Below, piece by piece: positions 44,758-56,478 of a stretch of 64,000 bases of DNA (position 1 is the first letter of the stretch; each line of letters starts with the position of its first letter). Made by a program: the position numbers and the translations under genes. The stretch comes from Pseudisothecium myosuroides (taxonomy: Eukaryota > Streptophyta > Bryopsida > Hypnales > Lembophyllaceae), in NCBI GenBank assembly GCA_951799445.1, contig OX637290.1, forward strand, positions 374,501 through 438,500, written 5' to 3'. The notes beneath the pieces were generated by a model. The model searched no databases, was not told the DNA's origin, and saw only the letters and a list, made by a program, of their open reading frames with translations.

Positions 44758-47700
44758 CTTACGATTGTGGCTATTCAAGCTAGGCAAATGGTGAGTGATA
44801 TTATTAGTATTCTCTATTGGGAGTCCATTCTGTAAAATTAATGGAAGTAGACTGTGAATGAAACTTATAGTTCTAACATATCCTTTTGAAAATATCATGT
44901 ATTGTTCCTATGTAGTTGTTGTCTTCATTAGTTCTTAAATTTCTTGGTATTCATGTTTAGTGGATGTTGTTGAAGAATCACTTTTGAACTAACATGATGT
45001 TTAGTGGAGTATTCTATGCTCATTGAGCAATAACTATTGATCTAAGCGTGGAGTACTAATAATGTTTGTTCAAATTATTCATCACTTATAAATTTGATTT
45101 CTATGTGTTTTGTTAACAATAATGATTGTAGAAAGCAAGCAATAAGACGAACTCATCATACAATCTGCACACGTAGTTGTGGGCATTTATTTACTCATCC
45201 TCGGTAAATAAACGTACACAATCAGGTTCTAGGATTTTACGGAAACATGCCTATCCTAAGGAGGTGTTTAAGCATATGGATTATTTTTACTAATGCCTAA
45301 CCATCGAGCCCTCACGTGATTGACTCCCAAGTTTGAAATTACAATAAAAATCAATCAGGGCAATTGCCTACTGAGGCCGCAAGTGTTTCGATGTATAATT
45401 AAAGACAAACTAAATTTAGTAACCTTGAGTAGTACAGCACTTCATGCCATTTCTAAAAACCTAAAACTCATCCAATTCTGACACTCCTATCAAAAGTTAC
45501 GTCCGGATGAAATTTTGACAGCTAGTTGGTGGTGAAAACTTCATCCACTAATTACTACTGATTCTTTCCCTCTAATTATCCTTAGTTTTTACTTTTACTT
45601 CTTAAGATTTGTAACTCTACCCGGGTCCTCACTTTTATTCCAATTGGATGATCCTAGGTCTAATTCATCTAACCCGCATGCGAAACTTCATCTGCAAGTA
45701 ATTTCTTGGTTTTAACTCCGATTTTGATGAATGTTGACTTTTTGAAACCCTACAGACCTATACTATACTATTCTAAGCTTCCTTCTGACCTAACCTTGCT
45801 TCTTACCTACTCTATTTCTCGGTCCTAGTAGTTAGTGTTTTAAGCCAAGTAGATTATGCAAAAGGGAGGGGATTTTAGTGGCCCACCTCAAATTGTAAGT
45901 TGTGAAGGAGATTATCGAGGCTCCCTTCTGCTGCCATTGTGAATCTTTGGGATGCTCTCCAATGGCTTGGTGTAATCCTCTTTTTGGACAATGGTGGTAG
46001 ACCCCGCGTGAACGGGGCTCAATTGGCCTCTTTTCTTTCCCTCTTCTACTTTTTCTTTCCCTACTACTCCCTTCCGCTATGTTAATTGTCTTCCAACCAC
46101 CTCATATGGCCTTAATTAGCACGTTCTTTTGTTCTCTTATATTGGACTTCCCTGGTGGTCCACAATGCTTGTGGGGATGGCTCTTCTTCTACTTCCTCCC
46201 CTCTTCTCTTTTTCTAAACCTCCTCCTTTGCCATGGTCTCTCCACTTGTGTTTTGCTTCCGATGTTTTGAGAGCTTTATTGTGATGGAGTTGGTTGTAGG
46301 TGCTTAAGAAAGTGGTATTTGTGAGTTGTGGAGATTGTGTACAAGGCTACTTCCCCTTCCAACCTCCTTCTTTCTATCTAGCTTAATCTACCTATTTCTA
46401 ACTCCTCGAGGGGAGTAGTGCCTTAAGAAAATAAGGATATAGGTGCGACCAACCACTATTTTATAAGGGGGTATTACTTTTTTTTTTTTTTTTTGGACAT
46501 GCTATAATTATATAATTTTCTACTTTGGGTTAATAGAGAAGGGGCTTGCATTACTTATAATTCCAATTTTCTATGAATAAATGATATAGTAAATTAGATT
46601 GAAAAAAAAATTCTACTATAGTTTTTGGCTTACATCAAATTGTCTGGTTTGGTTTCAAAAAATTTCTCAAAATATATAATGCAGCATGGCCAATGACAAT
46701 TCAAGTTACAACCAAATTTGCCGGAAGAAAGCTTTTATTGTAAAATGTTTTTCGAGTCAAGCTTCACCTAATACTCACAGAATTAAACCTTATCTTAGAG
46801 CTTGCAAGTGTTTATAGTGTCACCAAGAAGTATTTGAATTTATTCTGCTAGAATTGACAAGCTTACTATAGTATGATATCAGTCATATTAGGACACACAA
46901 CAAAGTTTTTGTGCACAATGATGTAGTAAGAAATATAATGTTCTCATTGTGTTTACAAACACAATGAGTGGGACCAAAATGTACGTATCATGCATCCATA
47001 AACAAAACTAAGGTTTAGGGTCTAGATGCTAACATGCACTACTATAACCTTTGCTCAAAATCCCTTGCACCTGCATTGCAGCAAACACACTTGCATAAAT
47101 GGAAATGTCAAAGAAAAAAATGGGTTCACAATTTCACAAGCACACATGGCCACACTTGAAGAGCAAATGCAAAAGGAGAGTGAAACCCTAAAACCGAATT
47201 GGAGACCTCCGTGATGTCAAGCTTTTTGACTCACAGAATGAGTTTCATAGAAACCAACCCAAACTATGACAAAGCTATCATACATGCATGCTACAGCTTC
47301 CAGAGGTAAGGGAATGGCTAACCTTAAAAAGTAACATTGGCCAAGAAGGCTACTCATGCAGTTCTCATACTATTAACGTAAATACTAACTGATATAGTGC
47401 TCACCATTCAAATTATGGTGATCAAACTTATAATTGCAAACTCCGAGGTTGTACTGTACATAAAAGAACCAGAGTTGGATATTTCCTGTATTTCATACCT
47501 GGTCACAGAGGTCGGTGGGACGGTGTAACCCAATTGCAACTGTTGGGTTGCACTCTTGCTCCACGAGGGACTTGAATCTCTGCACGGCCCCAACCATCTT
47601 GCAAAATGTTGTGGAGAGTCTGCAACTCCATAGTAGAGAGGTCCTTCAGAGGTGCAGAACACATGGGGAGGTCACTCTATAGAGATTTTGAGTACCACGT

Positions 47701-48094
47701 GCGGCAAAGTGATTTTTTGACTCCCTATTTACTTTTTAATAAACTATAATTTCAGCCTATGATTTTGAACTTTGATTAATGATGACTATAGATTTCTATT
47801 GCCAAAAATTTCCAACTCAAAAAACATAAAAAATGACTATTAGAATAGGTTGAAAAGTGAACTAAAATGGCATAAGTTTCAACTCAAACATTTATAGAGA
47901 ATACATTTGGATGACTATTGCATCAATACTCAAGAAAAACAAACTTTCAATAGATAGTTATTTTTAGAAATTTTTAGTTTAGTTTTTAGACAATATTTTA
48001 TAAAGTAAATAGGGGGTCTAAAGTTATTTTTAGCTCTACAGTGTATCTTTTTTCTTCAGAAATTTGTAACTAATTATTATCAACAAACAAAATA
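44758..48094. other. No recognisable gene in about 3.3 kb
   Basis: AT-rich with short frames only. A T run lies at about 46480. A minus-strand block ending at a good donor (CCAG|GTATGA, about 47500-47660) is open but unrecognised. Nothing could be assigned to a family. Confidence 0.35.
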
Positions 48095-48700
48095 TCAATA
48101 ATTCAAAATATAAACTTTCAAAGTAGAAAAAACTATTCCAATTTTTTTTGTTTTCTTTAAACTAAATTTTAAGAAGTAAATAGGGGGGCCAAAAACTTTG
48201 CCACACGTGGGTTGTGTAAATGCATAGAGTGACCCCCCCGAGGTAGAACGTAGTTTCTCATCTATGACGTGCTGCACTATCCATGAACGAGAAAGAAGAA
48301 AAAAGGCATGCTCATACAGTGAGAATAAGAGCGACACATCCCTGGAGCGAGCTCTTGAAGTTTGACAAGAGATTGCTTTCCTCTTGACATGCTCAAAGTC
48401 CGCCACTGCAAGTCGCAATGCAGCAAACTGTGTGAGTCCATGCACTGCATCACGCCATTTGGTGCACGTCGCTACAAGACGTGGGAGGAAGGTCATGGTT
48501 TCCTCATGACTCAAAAATGCCCGCACCCAAGGGTCTTCAGGCAGTTGCCCACCTCGCGTCAATATGCAGTACCGGAGAATTCCAATGAAGTCAACGAACT
48601 CCATGGAGAATCTGTGACACTGCAACGTTGTAAAGCGGCACCCTTTTAGGACCACATTCAAGGCAAACCAAACAAGATAAGACTGAAGAAAGCCGAGAAA
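48095..48700 (-). CDS. Unrecognised open reading frame, probable exon
   Basis: About 200 codons open on the minus strand. A likely acceptor (TTTCTTCAG|TCTTAT) lies near 48685, so this may be an internal exon. The first ~150 residues have balanced composition (for example WVRAFLSHEETMTFLPRLVA and LLFSLYEHAFFLLSRSW) and look like real helical protein. The last 40 are lysine- and phenylalanine-rich and probably intronic. No family is recognised. Confidence 0.3.
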   Translation of the reverse strand, partial: FLGFLQSYLVWFALNVVLKGCRFTTLQCHRFSMEFVDFIGILRYCILTRGGQLPEDPWVRAFLSHEETMTFLPRLVATCTKWRDAVHGLTQFAALRLAVADFEHVKRKAISCQTSRARSRDVSLLFSLYEHAFFLLSRSWIVQHVIDEKLRSTSGGSLYAFTQPTCGKVFGPPIYFLKFSLKKTKKIGIVFSTLKVYILNY

Positions 48701-48747
48701 CCACGTCAAGCAAGTTCAGCGACCCTAAACGATCCTCATACTCTAGG

Positions 48748-49122
48748 GTGCGCGGCAGCTTCAGCGCGCAGGTAGGGGATTTACTGTGTTTCTGGCACGC
48801 TCAAGTTGGCAACGCTGAATGCCGCCTTCCTCCAGTCCACAAGCGTCTGGCGGTACATGCAATTCCAACGTCCACCACACCCCACCACCTGGATTGTGAG
48901 GAGCTACAGGAGTTCAGACAAACGTCAAGAATGGAGCTACAGGAGTTCCGACAGACGTCAAGAATGGCCCAGGAATGGGCCGAGCTGCTAAACAAAACTA
49001 AGAGGATCCGAAACAAATACCTGCAAGGGAGATCACAGATTATAGTTCCGGATACACACGATGCCATGTGGAACGTTCTCAGGCAGCAGGGCAAATCTGC
49101 AGCCCCCAAGACACGAATCTGA
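48748..49122 (+). other. Open frame with a 33-bp tandem duplication, unrecognised
   Basis: The plus-strand frame of 124 codons contains two adjacent near-copies of GAGCTACAGGAGTTC...CAAGAATG (about 48899-48966), giving a repeated ELQEFRQTSRM. Composition is helical and charged. It may be an exon or only a chance frame. Confidence 0.2.
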
Positions 49123-49699
49123 AGAATCTGCAGAATTTAGGCAAGACCCACAATTAATCTAATCCAGCACCCTCGGACATGCAATCAGGTAGGTGAAGAA
49201 GGGATACCTTGGGACCCTTTTGAAGGTCTTTTCAGCCACATCAGCACCTACTCAACAATCACTTAACAAAACTGTGGGTTACACATAAGCCTTACAAAAT
49301 TTATAAAATTTTACAAATTTTGGGCCTTCACAAGATTCAATCCTGTGAATTTTTTCATTACCATGGAATAACAATCCTCCTGAAGCTGGTCACTGCTAAA
49401 TTGGGGCCCAACACTTCAGCAACAATCCAAGAATCCATCTCCACAGAATGTACCTATATAATAATGAAACCAAGAAATTCAAAGCGCATATTTCAAATAC
49501 ACTTGAAGACACTTCTCTTCAGCAACGTCCACAAATTACAACAGTCGGAAAGAAAATATACTCGAGATTAAATCTCTATATGTTAGGTGCAAGTGTAGCG
49601 GCAGTTGCCAAACCGCATAAGTAGAAAGAAAATACATACCGCTTCGCAGCACCATACTTTGTCACTTGTGCTGCACCTACCTTTTGAATGATGCCCTGC

Positions 49700-50065
49700 A
49701 TATATAGCAAGGAAGACCATGACAAAATAGATTACTCCACTAACCTTCTCAGCAACATTACGTATGTCCTTGATGGCCTCCAGGATGATAGCAAGAGTTT
49801 TGGTCAAATTGGATTGAGTGATAACTGGAGCCTGGAGAGAAGGTCCATCGAGGAACTCAAAGATCCTTCTTAGGGTCCACGCTATAGTATCCTGCACATG
49901 GTTTAGGATCCTCTTTCATTGCTTACAACATGAATGGGAGCAGCATCATGAACAAGAGTAGTCAGCTTGTCCAGCAAAGGTCCCTCCAAAATGGATCCAA
50001 AAGCATAGGTCGAAATCCATCCTGTACATATCTGCTCAGCAAGCTCGAGATTTGACCTCATGTTC
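49700..50065 (-). pseudogene. Importin-beta (KPNB1-type) fragment
   Basis: The minus strand encodes TYAFGSILEGPLLDKLTTLV near 50000-49940. After a frame change and a TGA, it encodes NHVQDTIAWTLRRIFEFLDG and then ITQSNLTKTLAIILEAIKDI..NVAEKVSGVIYF to about 49730. These match consecutive HEAT-repeat segments of plant importin-beta (AFGSILEGP, DTTAWTLGRIFEFL, NVAEKACGALYF). The disruption and the Gly-to-Arg change in LGRIFEFL indicate a pseudogene. It sits just beyond the truncated end of the Helitron gene on the same strand. Confidence 0.6.
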
Positions 50066-50185
50066 TAGCTGTAGAAAAATACAAAATTGAAAGTAGCAGA
50101 CTCACCAATGTTGCTGTAAGCAATTTCAATAACAAGCCATTTGCAGCTTTGTAAGATTGGGGAGACCTAGATGTTCAAACCATGG

Positions 50186-51160
50186 TTAGTTGGACGACCT
50201 GCAGCGCTCAAGTATTTTTGAGACAAATTCATCTAGTACCTGCCGATCAGCCTCTTGTAGGGTATAAATGTTGCTATTCAAATTGAATGACAATGCAATG
50301 GTACAAATCACGCTCTCAATGTCAATCCATTGGGTATCTGTCACATCGTACGTATACTTGTTCCTCCTCGGCGTTGATTTGAACCAATTGAGCATTATTT
50401 GAATGAACGGTGAAGAACTTACCTTCTTACCTATTGAGGTGTGAGCCATGAGGTCGACTGGATTCCTACACAATCCCCACGTCTGACCAACCCTCCTCCG
50501 CATTTTCTGCACCTTGACGAGCCACCAAGTGCCAATGTCCAGTCCACTGGTCACAGCAGCCAGGCGTCCCACTTGAGCACTGCAATGGTTCCCCTTCTGC
50601 ATTGCTCTCACTCCAGAACTCTAGCCTAGAGTGGGCGATTGCTTAAATAGCACTCCGCAGTCAGTTCCAAGTCCTAGGAAAGCGGTTGTTGTCAAATTAG
50701 CGGCAGAAAGGTAATCATCTACGTTGTTGAAGTAGACAGAGTTCTTGATGCGAGTCAACCGGTCCTTCGACAAGAAGGGATTCCCATTCAATTTGCCTAC
50801 CAACGTTGATTTGTAAATGGTCCTGCCATTGTACTGCACCATTGGCTCTATTTTGTGTACAGGGTTCCGAGAAGCTAGCTGCACTGGTGGACTCGGCTCA
50901 GCTAAATTTAGCATTTGAGAGATTGCATCTCTACATTCCTCCTCAGCAACCTTCAAAACGTGTTCCCTATGTTCCGAGGAAGTGTCCACAGCAATCATGT
51001 CGGTGTCAATGTTGGCACTCTCAGCGTCCACCGCACTCATGTCCGGGGCTATGGGTTCACTGTCATGCTCCACGCCGTCTCTCTCCGGCTGCATAGTGAG
51101 GGAGTCCCTCATAACCTCTCCGTCGCCATCTTCGCCAGGGACTGGCTTTTCGGGAGCCAC
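50186..51160 (-). pseudogene. Unknown protein, one frame with an in-frame TAG
   Basis: The frame runs from a GTG at 51160 (so probably an exon) to TAA at 50186 and is broken once by TAG at 50621-50623; 325 codons in all. The N-terminal third is acidic (MSAVDAESANIDTDM). The middle has a VHKIEPMVQYNGRTIYKSTL segment and NPFLSKDRLTRIKNSVYF. The C-terminal third has WWLVKVQKMRRRVGQTWGLC and YDVTDTQWIDIESVICTI. The last blocks look conserved and globular. I do not recognise the family; a mobile-element-associated protein is possible from context. Confidence 0.4.
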
Positions 51161-51319
51161 GTATGCCTAGTGCTTTGGATCCAACCTCTCCACCGTCCAA
51201 GGCTGTAAGAACCATTGTTTCCTTCTAGCATAAGAGGATGGAGCCATATTCAGCGCCTTCAACTAGGCTTAGGCTGCCTCTAGACCTTCCTTCAACGCCT
51301 CCACGAAGTCTTCATCTGC

Positions 51320-52986
51320 CCAGTACCTCTAGGGCCGTCCAAGAAAAATAATTTACATGGAGGATGAGGTTCTAAAATGGCATTAATAACTACATTGAAA
51401 ACAATGCGTTGTTCTTCATTTAGTTTGTCCACGTCCTCTACTGTAAAGTTAATGTTCAAATTATCTAAGTTATTGTTGTCATTGACATCATCAACAACAT
51501 TTAGATAACCAAATTCATTCAAATCTTGAATGTCAAAAAAATCTTCAATGCGTTTAGCATTAAACGACAAATGTTCATTAATGGACAAAATCGATTTGCT
51601 ATAGCGATTTTGATCATTACGCCAGTCATCAGACATAGCGTCAATATGTCTCCTCAACAAACCAAGAGGATCCAATGGTTGTCCAAACACAAGAAGCGTT
51701 GCAAGCAATCGTCGAATTTGTTTAGGCAATGCAATGATGGTTGCCTCCTGGAGACAATTGTCCCATTCACCATCATCTTGTAAAAGTCCTCTTGCAATGC
51801 AAGCGGCTTTATACGTCAAATGTATCGTATTTTGAAAACAAAATAAGTCATCAAACGAAGTTGGTGCCTCAACATGAGTCAATAACAAACGCAAGTAAAA
51901 TAATTCGGTACCTATAGGAACCATATTTACTCTACTGAGAACTTTTATCTTGTGTGGTCTTCTTTCCCACAAATTTTTCTTCTCATTCCACTTATAGTGC
52001 AATAGAAGATCCATGTATCGAAGAAGCATATGATTGCCTTGATTGCCAAAAGCAATTAAGGCACAAATGCGGCAATTGAGTTCAAAAAACTCTGTAAATT
52101 TGGTTTTAGTGTTTTGATCAATCACTGATTGCAGAGATGTTCTTTCTTAGAAGATAACATACTGTTGACCGGGAAGATGAATGGGTAAACGGCAAATACT
52201 ATGATTCTTGTTGTTGGTTTCAAATCCAAAGAGTCTTCAACATGCCTCTTGCGCGGCAACATAACGTCCCTCTAAAAATTCCTTAATCTCATCGACAACC
52301 TCATCTGTTTCTACAACGCCACGATCTGGCCCTTTAAAAATATATTTATGGAGGTATTTCACAGTTTTTACTGAACTGCAAACCTCCACATTAATATGGC
52401 AATTAAAATGGCCTATCAAATATGGATTGTATGGCACAACCCATCGATTGTCCAAATGAACAATTTGACCTCGCATATGTTTTTCAATATAGCGACTGTC
52501 ATTTTGATGATGATACAAAACATGACCATCACCATCCATCTCGGTGGTATCTCGAGATTGCATTGGATAACGCTTGGAGAATTTTTCATCCTCCATGCAT
52601 GGACAATTGTAATTATCCAAACCACATGGACCGTGCATCATGTGCTTAGCAACTGCAGCATAAAATTGTGGTTGCCTATTCGAATCTGAAATCTCAGCAC
52701 ATACAACTCTATCTACAAGGTCACAATTGTTGACCTTGTCTTTCAGCAAAAGAAGAATGTGAGCATGAGGGAGACCACGCTTTTGAAACTCAATAGTATA
52801 ACAAAAACAATTGTCTTCCCCAATACATTTTTCTTTGTGATTTCATCCATCATTGCTTTTAATTTGAGCTCAAAAAAACGCACTACAACATCTAGACGAT
52901 CAGCAGGACTATGATCTGGTTCAAACTCATTAATGATCTCAGACCAATTTGGATTACATGTCATTGTGATAAATAAATCCGGTTTG
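51320..52986 (-). pseudogene. Helitron Rep/helicase, 3' part, truncated in Walker A
   Basis: Continuation of 56479-57609 beyond the F1b insertion. It carries GKPDLFITMTCNPNW, GLPHAHILLL (the HUH-type two-histidine Rep motif), WVVPYNPYLIGHFNCHINVE (Rep), KYLHKYIFKGPD and EGRYVAAQEAC. The PIF1-like helicase part starts with LNEEQRIVFNVV and LFFLDGPRGTG, after which homology stops where GKT should follow. Frameshifts lie near 52790 and stops near 52236 and 52150. Known: autonomous Helitrons encode a RepHel protein that moves by rolling-circle replication. This copy lacks the helicase core and cannot be active. Confidence 0.85.
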
Positions 52987-52991
52987 CCTAA

Positions 52992-55900
52992 TGTCGCAGC
53001 ACAGAATAAGTGAATTCCTTGTTATACTCCCAAAAACCACTCTAAAGCATAACAAAATGACTCTAAAGATCGAACCCACAAGATTCTGTGAAGTGTCTAG
53101 CACTATTCCCAACTTAAGCTCAGCCAGTATCCAATTTCTACTTTTCGGTCCTAGATCTAAAACCGGAAACACCAACACACGGAAAACTACGACCAGACCT
53201 CTCTCTACCTCTTCCGGTCTGTCTAGCTATCCGGTCCCGTAAAACTACCACAATCCAGAGTCCTACAACTTCCGATCCTGGCACTCCTCTGGACCAATCC
53301 GTTCCGGTCCGCTCACACGTACTCGCACTCCACTCCGGTTTAGTTTTGCCTCTATTTCACCATCACAGGGTTCGCCGCTTGCTTTTGAGAGTGGCAGGCC
53401 TGCCACTCCTTCCGTGACTTATAGTGGCTGAAGACCCACTTTTCTAATCCACTACTTCCTACACTAGCTCGAATCCGGTTTGATCTCTCACAGCCAACCG
53501 GATAGCGATCCGATTTCACAGGTCACACAAAGCCCCCCCGTACGATCCTCTCATACTACAACGACCTTGATGCCAAGTTTCCTCCGTGCAAAGTTAGGTG
53601 GTTACAAGTGAACCCGTCCGTTCCAACATCAACTAAAGTCCTTCCGTTTACCAACTAGGACAGCGAGACCTCACGGGAAATCGGACACTCAACCGGATTT
53701 CCTATCCAGGAGTTCTAGCGCGACTAAGGACTCCTTCACTATCCGCCTAGCCTAACAACGGCTTTCTCGCCCGGAATCCTGAACTTTAGAGGTGCTGAGG
53801 AACTGAAATCCACTCTCAACACTTAGAATACCCACTTTCATGCACCTAAGAGCAAAACAACAACATCAAGGGGAGAAATCTCTCTAGAATCTGCATGCAT
53901 CTTCCTAACTCCTCACCAAACAGCCCTGCCACGCGCGGGAGAGACGTACAACAAGAAACTAATAGAAAATGCAAGAAAACTCAGAAGAAAAGACTCCTAG
54001 TCTCCTTCGCAGAGACTGACTTATATACATTTTAAAACTCAAAGTCAACAAAAAGGGCTCCAAAAAGTCCGCGCGGAACTTTCGGTCCCTGTCGAGCCAA
54101 TCAGACCGGAGAACATCCGATCCTAACCAGACAGACTGGATCAAATCCGGTCCGGTCCATCCTAACAAATATTTACAAAATTAAAATCCTAACTATCCTA
54201 TCACAACCGGATCTACTCCTTGATCCGTTCCTTTGTCCATAACTTGGTCCACACCTTGGTCCATGCTCTGATCTAGACCTTGAAACGCACCCTGATCCGG
54301 GGTCAGATCCATACTTTGATCCTGTCCCTGGTTCAGTGTGGGACTCCTGAGCGTTTCCGTTCCAAGCTGTTCAAAGACGTCCGTCAGATTCCGGTTCCGC
54401 TCCCCGGTTTCACATTCTGGGAGATCCGGTGACGAATCTAAGTTGATGGTGTTCGCGAGCTTCCTCCCACTCTTCTTTGACTGGGGAGTCCGATCCTTTC
54501 CCTCCGTCTGAATGCCCACATTCGGAAAAGACCTTGGCATTGAAAGGTCGGAAAGATGGAACGACCTTAACAACGTCACTCCGTTCAGCTTTCGACTGCT
54601 CACCTCCATCCGATTTGCTGCTTCTCGTGCTTCCACCATCACCAATTCTACCTTCTTGGAGTAGTCAGTCAAGATCCGGACCAACCTGGTTCCGGATATC
54701 TTCTTGTCCTTGAGTACTCCTTCGTCAAACAGCTTTGCCTTGGTGGCGGCCTCTCCGGTCGCCCCAAAAGTGGCCTTCACGTTTTCAGCTACTTTCCGGG
54801 TAGCCTCCGCCATCTCACGAGTGGTGGTCATGTCCTCCTTGAGGAGTAAAAGTTCCGTCTTCAACGCATCGACTTCCTCCTGAAGTTGTCGTATCTCCGC
54901 TTCTTGCTTCCAAATCTCATTCGGGCTGGAGATGTATTTTGCAACCACTGCCGCGAGGTTGCTATTCGCTGGTGCGTCCACCAGCTCACTGATCTGGGTC
55001 AGAACCAGCTTCTTGACCGCCCAGTCCGCTCGTACATCACTCAAGATTTTGATCAGCTGGTTGAACGGATCCGTCGGATCCGATCCGGAAGAACCCGGTC
55101 CATCAAATTCCAGTTTCTTCCCAGGGTTGGATGTCTCACCCGGAGGGGTTGGGGTTCCTCTCCGGTGAGGAGGCGTCGTCTTTTGCCGCTTGTTCTGCGG
55201 CCGGTGTTGCTCCTCCTCTTCTTCTTCTTCATCGGAACCGGATACTTCCTCCTGCTCTTCCTCTGATTCCGATTCCCAATACTTCAGGAGTACCTCTTGA
55301 GTATTCCACTCCTTCTCCTCCGTATCCGTGAGGAGCTGGTTATGCTTGTAAAGATGGAAGAGGTAGGGGCTCAGTGGTGTCGGCCTACTTCCTCCAACCT
55401 TTGGAACCAGACGGCTGACCGGATCGGAAAAGATCCGGGCCCAGTCTACTTTTCGTTCCCGGCTTAGGGCTCCAAAAATCAGATTCCCGATGGCTATCGT
55501 CACCCTCGTCGGCTTCTCCGGGTGGATGATCAGAACCAGAAACTGCAAAAGATTGCGATGCCGGTCGTCCAAACAATCCGCAACCGCATGCCCATCTTTC
55601 GAGTCCACGTTGCTCTGGAACTTCCCCCGAGTGTATCCTTCCTTCGAGGTGGCCATCCCTCAACCTCCTGACCGGAAGTCGTATACGGACCTCCACATCT
55701 CTTCCGTCCAACTGCCCGGAATTCTGCGGATAGTCTTATCGAACTGATTCGAGATTTTTCCCAACAGCTCTCGAATCATCCATTCTTCTCTAAACCCTTA
55801 GGGTTTATCTATCAGTCCCCCGCAACGCATCATGGCAAGATCCTCCATGAGGTTGTCCTTTTCCTTCTCTCCTGAAGGAATGATCGGATACACCTTCCGG

Positions 55901-56473
55901 AGTTTAACTTCTACTGCGGAGGAATTGGACGGTCCTACTCTACTCTTGCGAAGCTGAGGTATGAACACGAGCTGTGTTAACCGGATTCTCACTGAGGCTA
56001 CCTCTCTCTCTCCTAGCCGCACGTCCCGTTTCCTCACTTCTCTCTTCCAATCTCAACCGAAATATCTCTAAACCTGCAACACACACTAAAGCGCTGCGTA
56101 CTCTAACACACTAACACGCACACACACTCACAAAACAAGAAAGCAAAGCGCCTGCGAGGAAAGCTAAGTACGCGCAGAAAAACACTTTCCAGCAAACGAA
56201 GTTTGAAAAAGAGTGGCAACTAGATTGGTCAGCCTATTTATAGTCTGATCTGTCATCATGACCAAATCCATTCCTGACCTAATCCGTTCCAACTCAGATC
56301 CGCTCCAACTCTAATCCGGTTTAGATTCAGATCGAATCCGGATTGTCACCTCTTCCGTTCCATAGTTAATTTCCGGTTTTCCGTTACCTCTTGCTCGAAT
56401 CCGGATCCCAGATCACAGTTTCCGTTTGAAGATTTAGATAACGTACAAAAAACCAAAAATTCACACTGTGACA
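52992..56473 (-). mobile_element. F1b: 3.48-kb solo giant LTR inserted in the Helitron gene
   Basis: On the minus strand it runs from TGTCACAGTG (56473) to CTGTGCTGCGACA (52992). It is flanked by CCTAA at 52987-52991 and 56474-56478, a perfect 5-bp target duplication. The coding sequence on either side is continuous Helitron Rep protein. The plan is identical to F1a: TATA box at 56242-56235, coding frame, then a second TATATAAG at about 54030-54020. No internal repeat of the ends is seen. Confidence 0.85.
54193..55962 (-). pseudogene. F1b LTR-borne protein, start codon lost
   Basis: One frame of 590 codons ending at TAG 54193. The ATG found in F1a and F1c is ATA here (55962-55960). In-frame stops are TAA at 55800-55798 (in place of the Trp of KPWGF) and TGA at 55662-55660. 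The downstream 487 codons are uninterrupted: KDGHAVADCLDDRHRNLLQF, HPEKPTRVTI, GNLIFGAL, PYLFHLYKH, acidic run, coiled coil (LQEEVDALKTELLLLKEDM) and a tail of DQ-based repeats (DQGLDQSMDQGVDQ). An intact coding tail after early stops suggests a fairly recent loss. Confidence 0.65.
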
Positions 56474-56478
56474 CCTAA

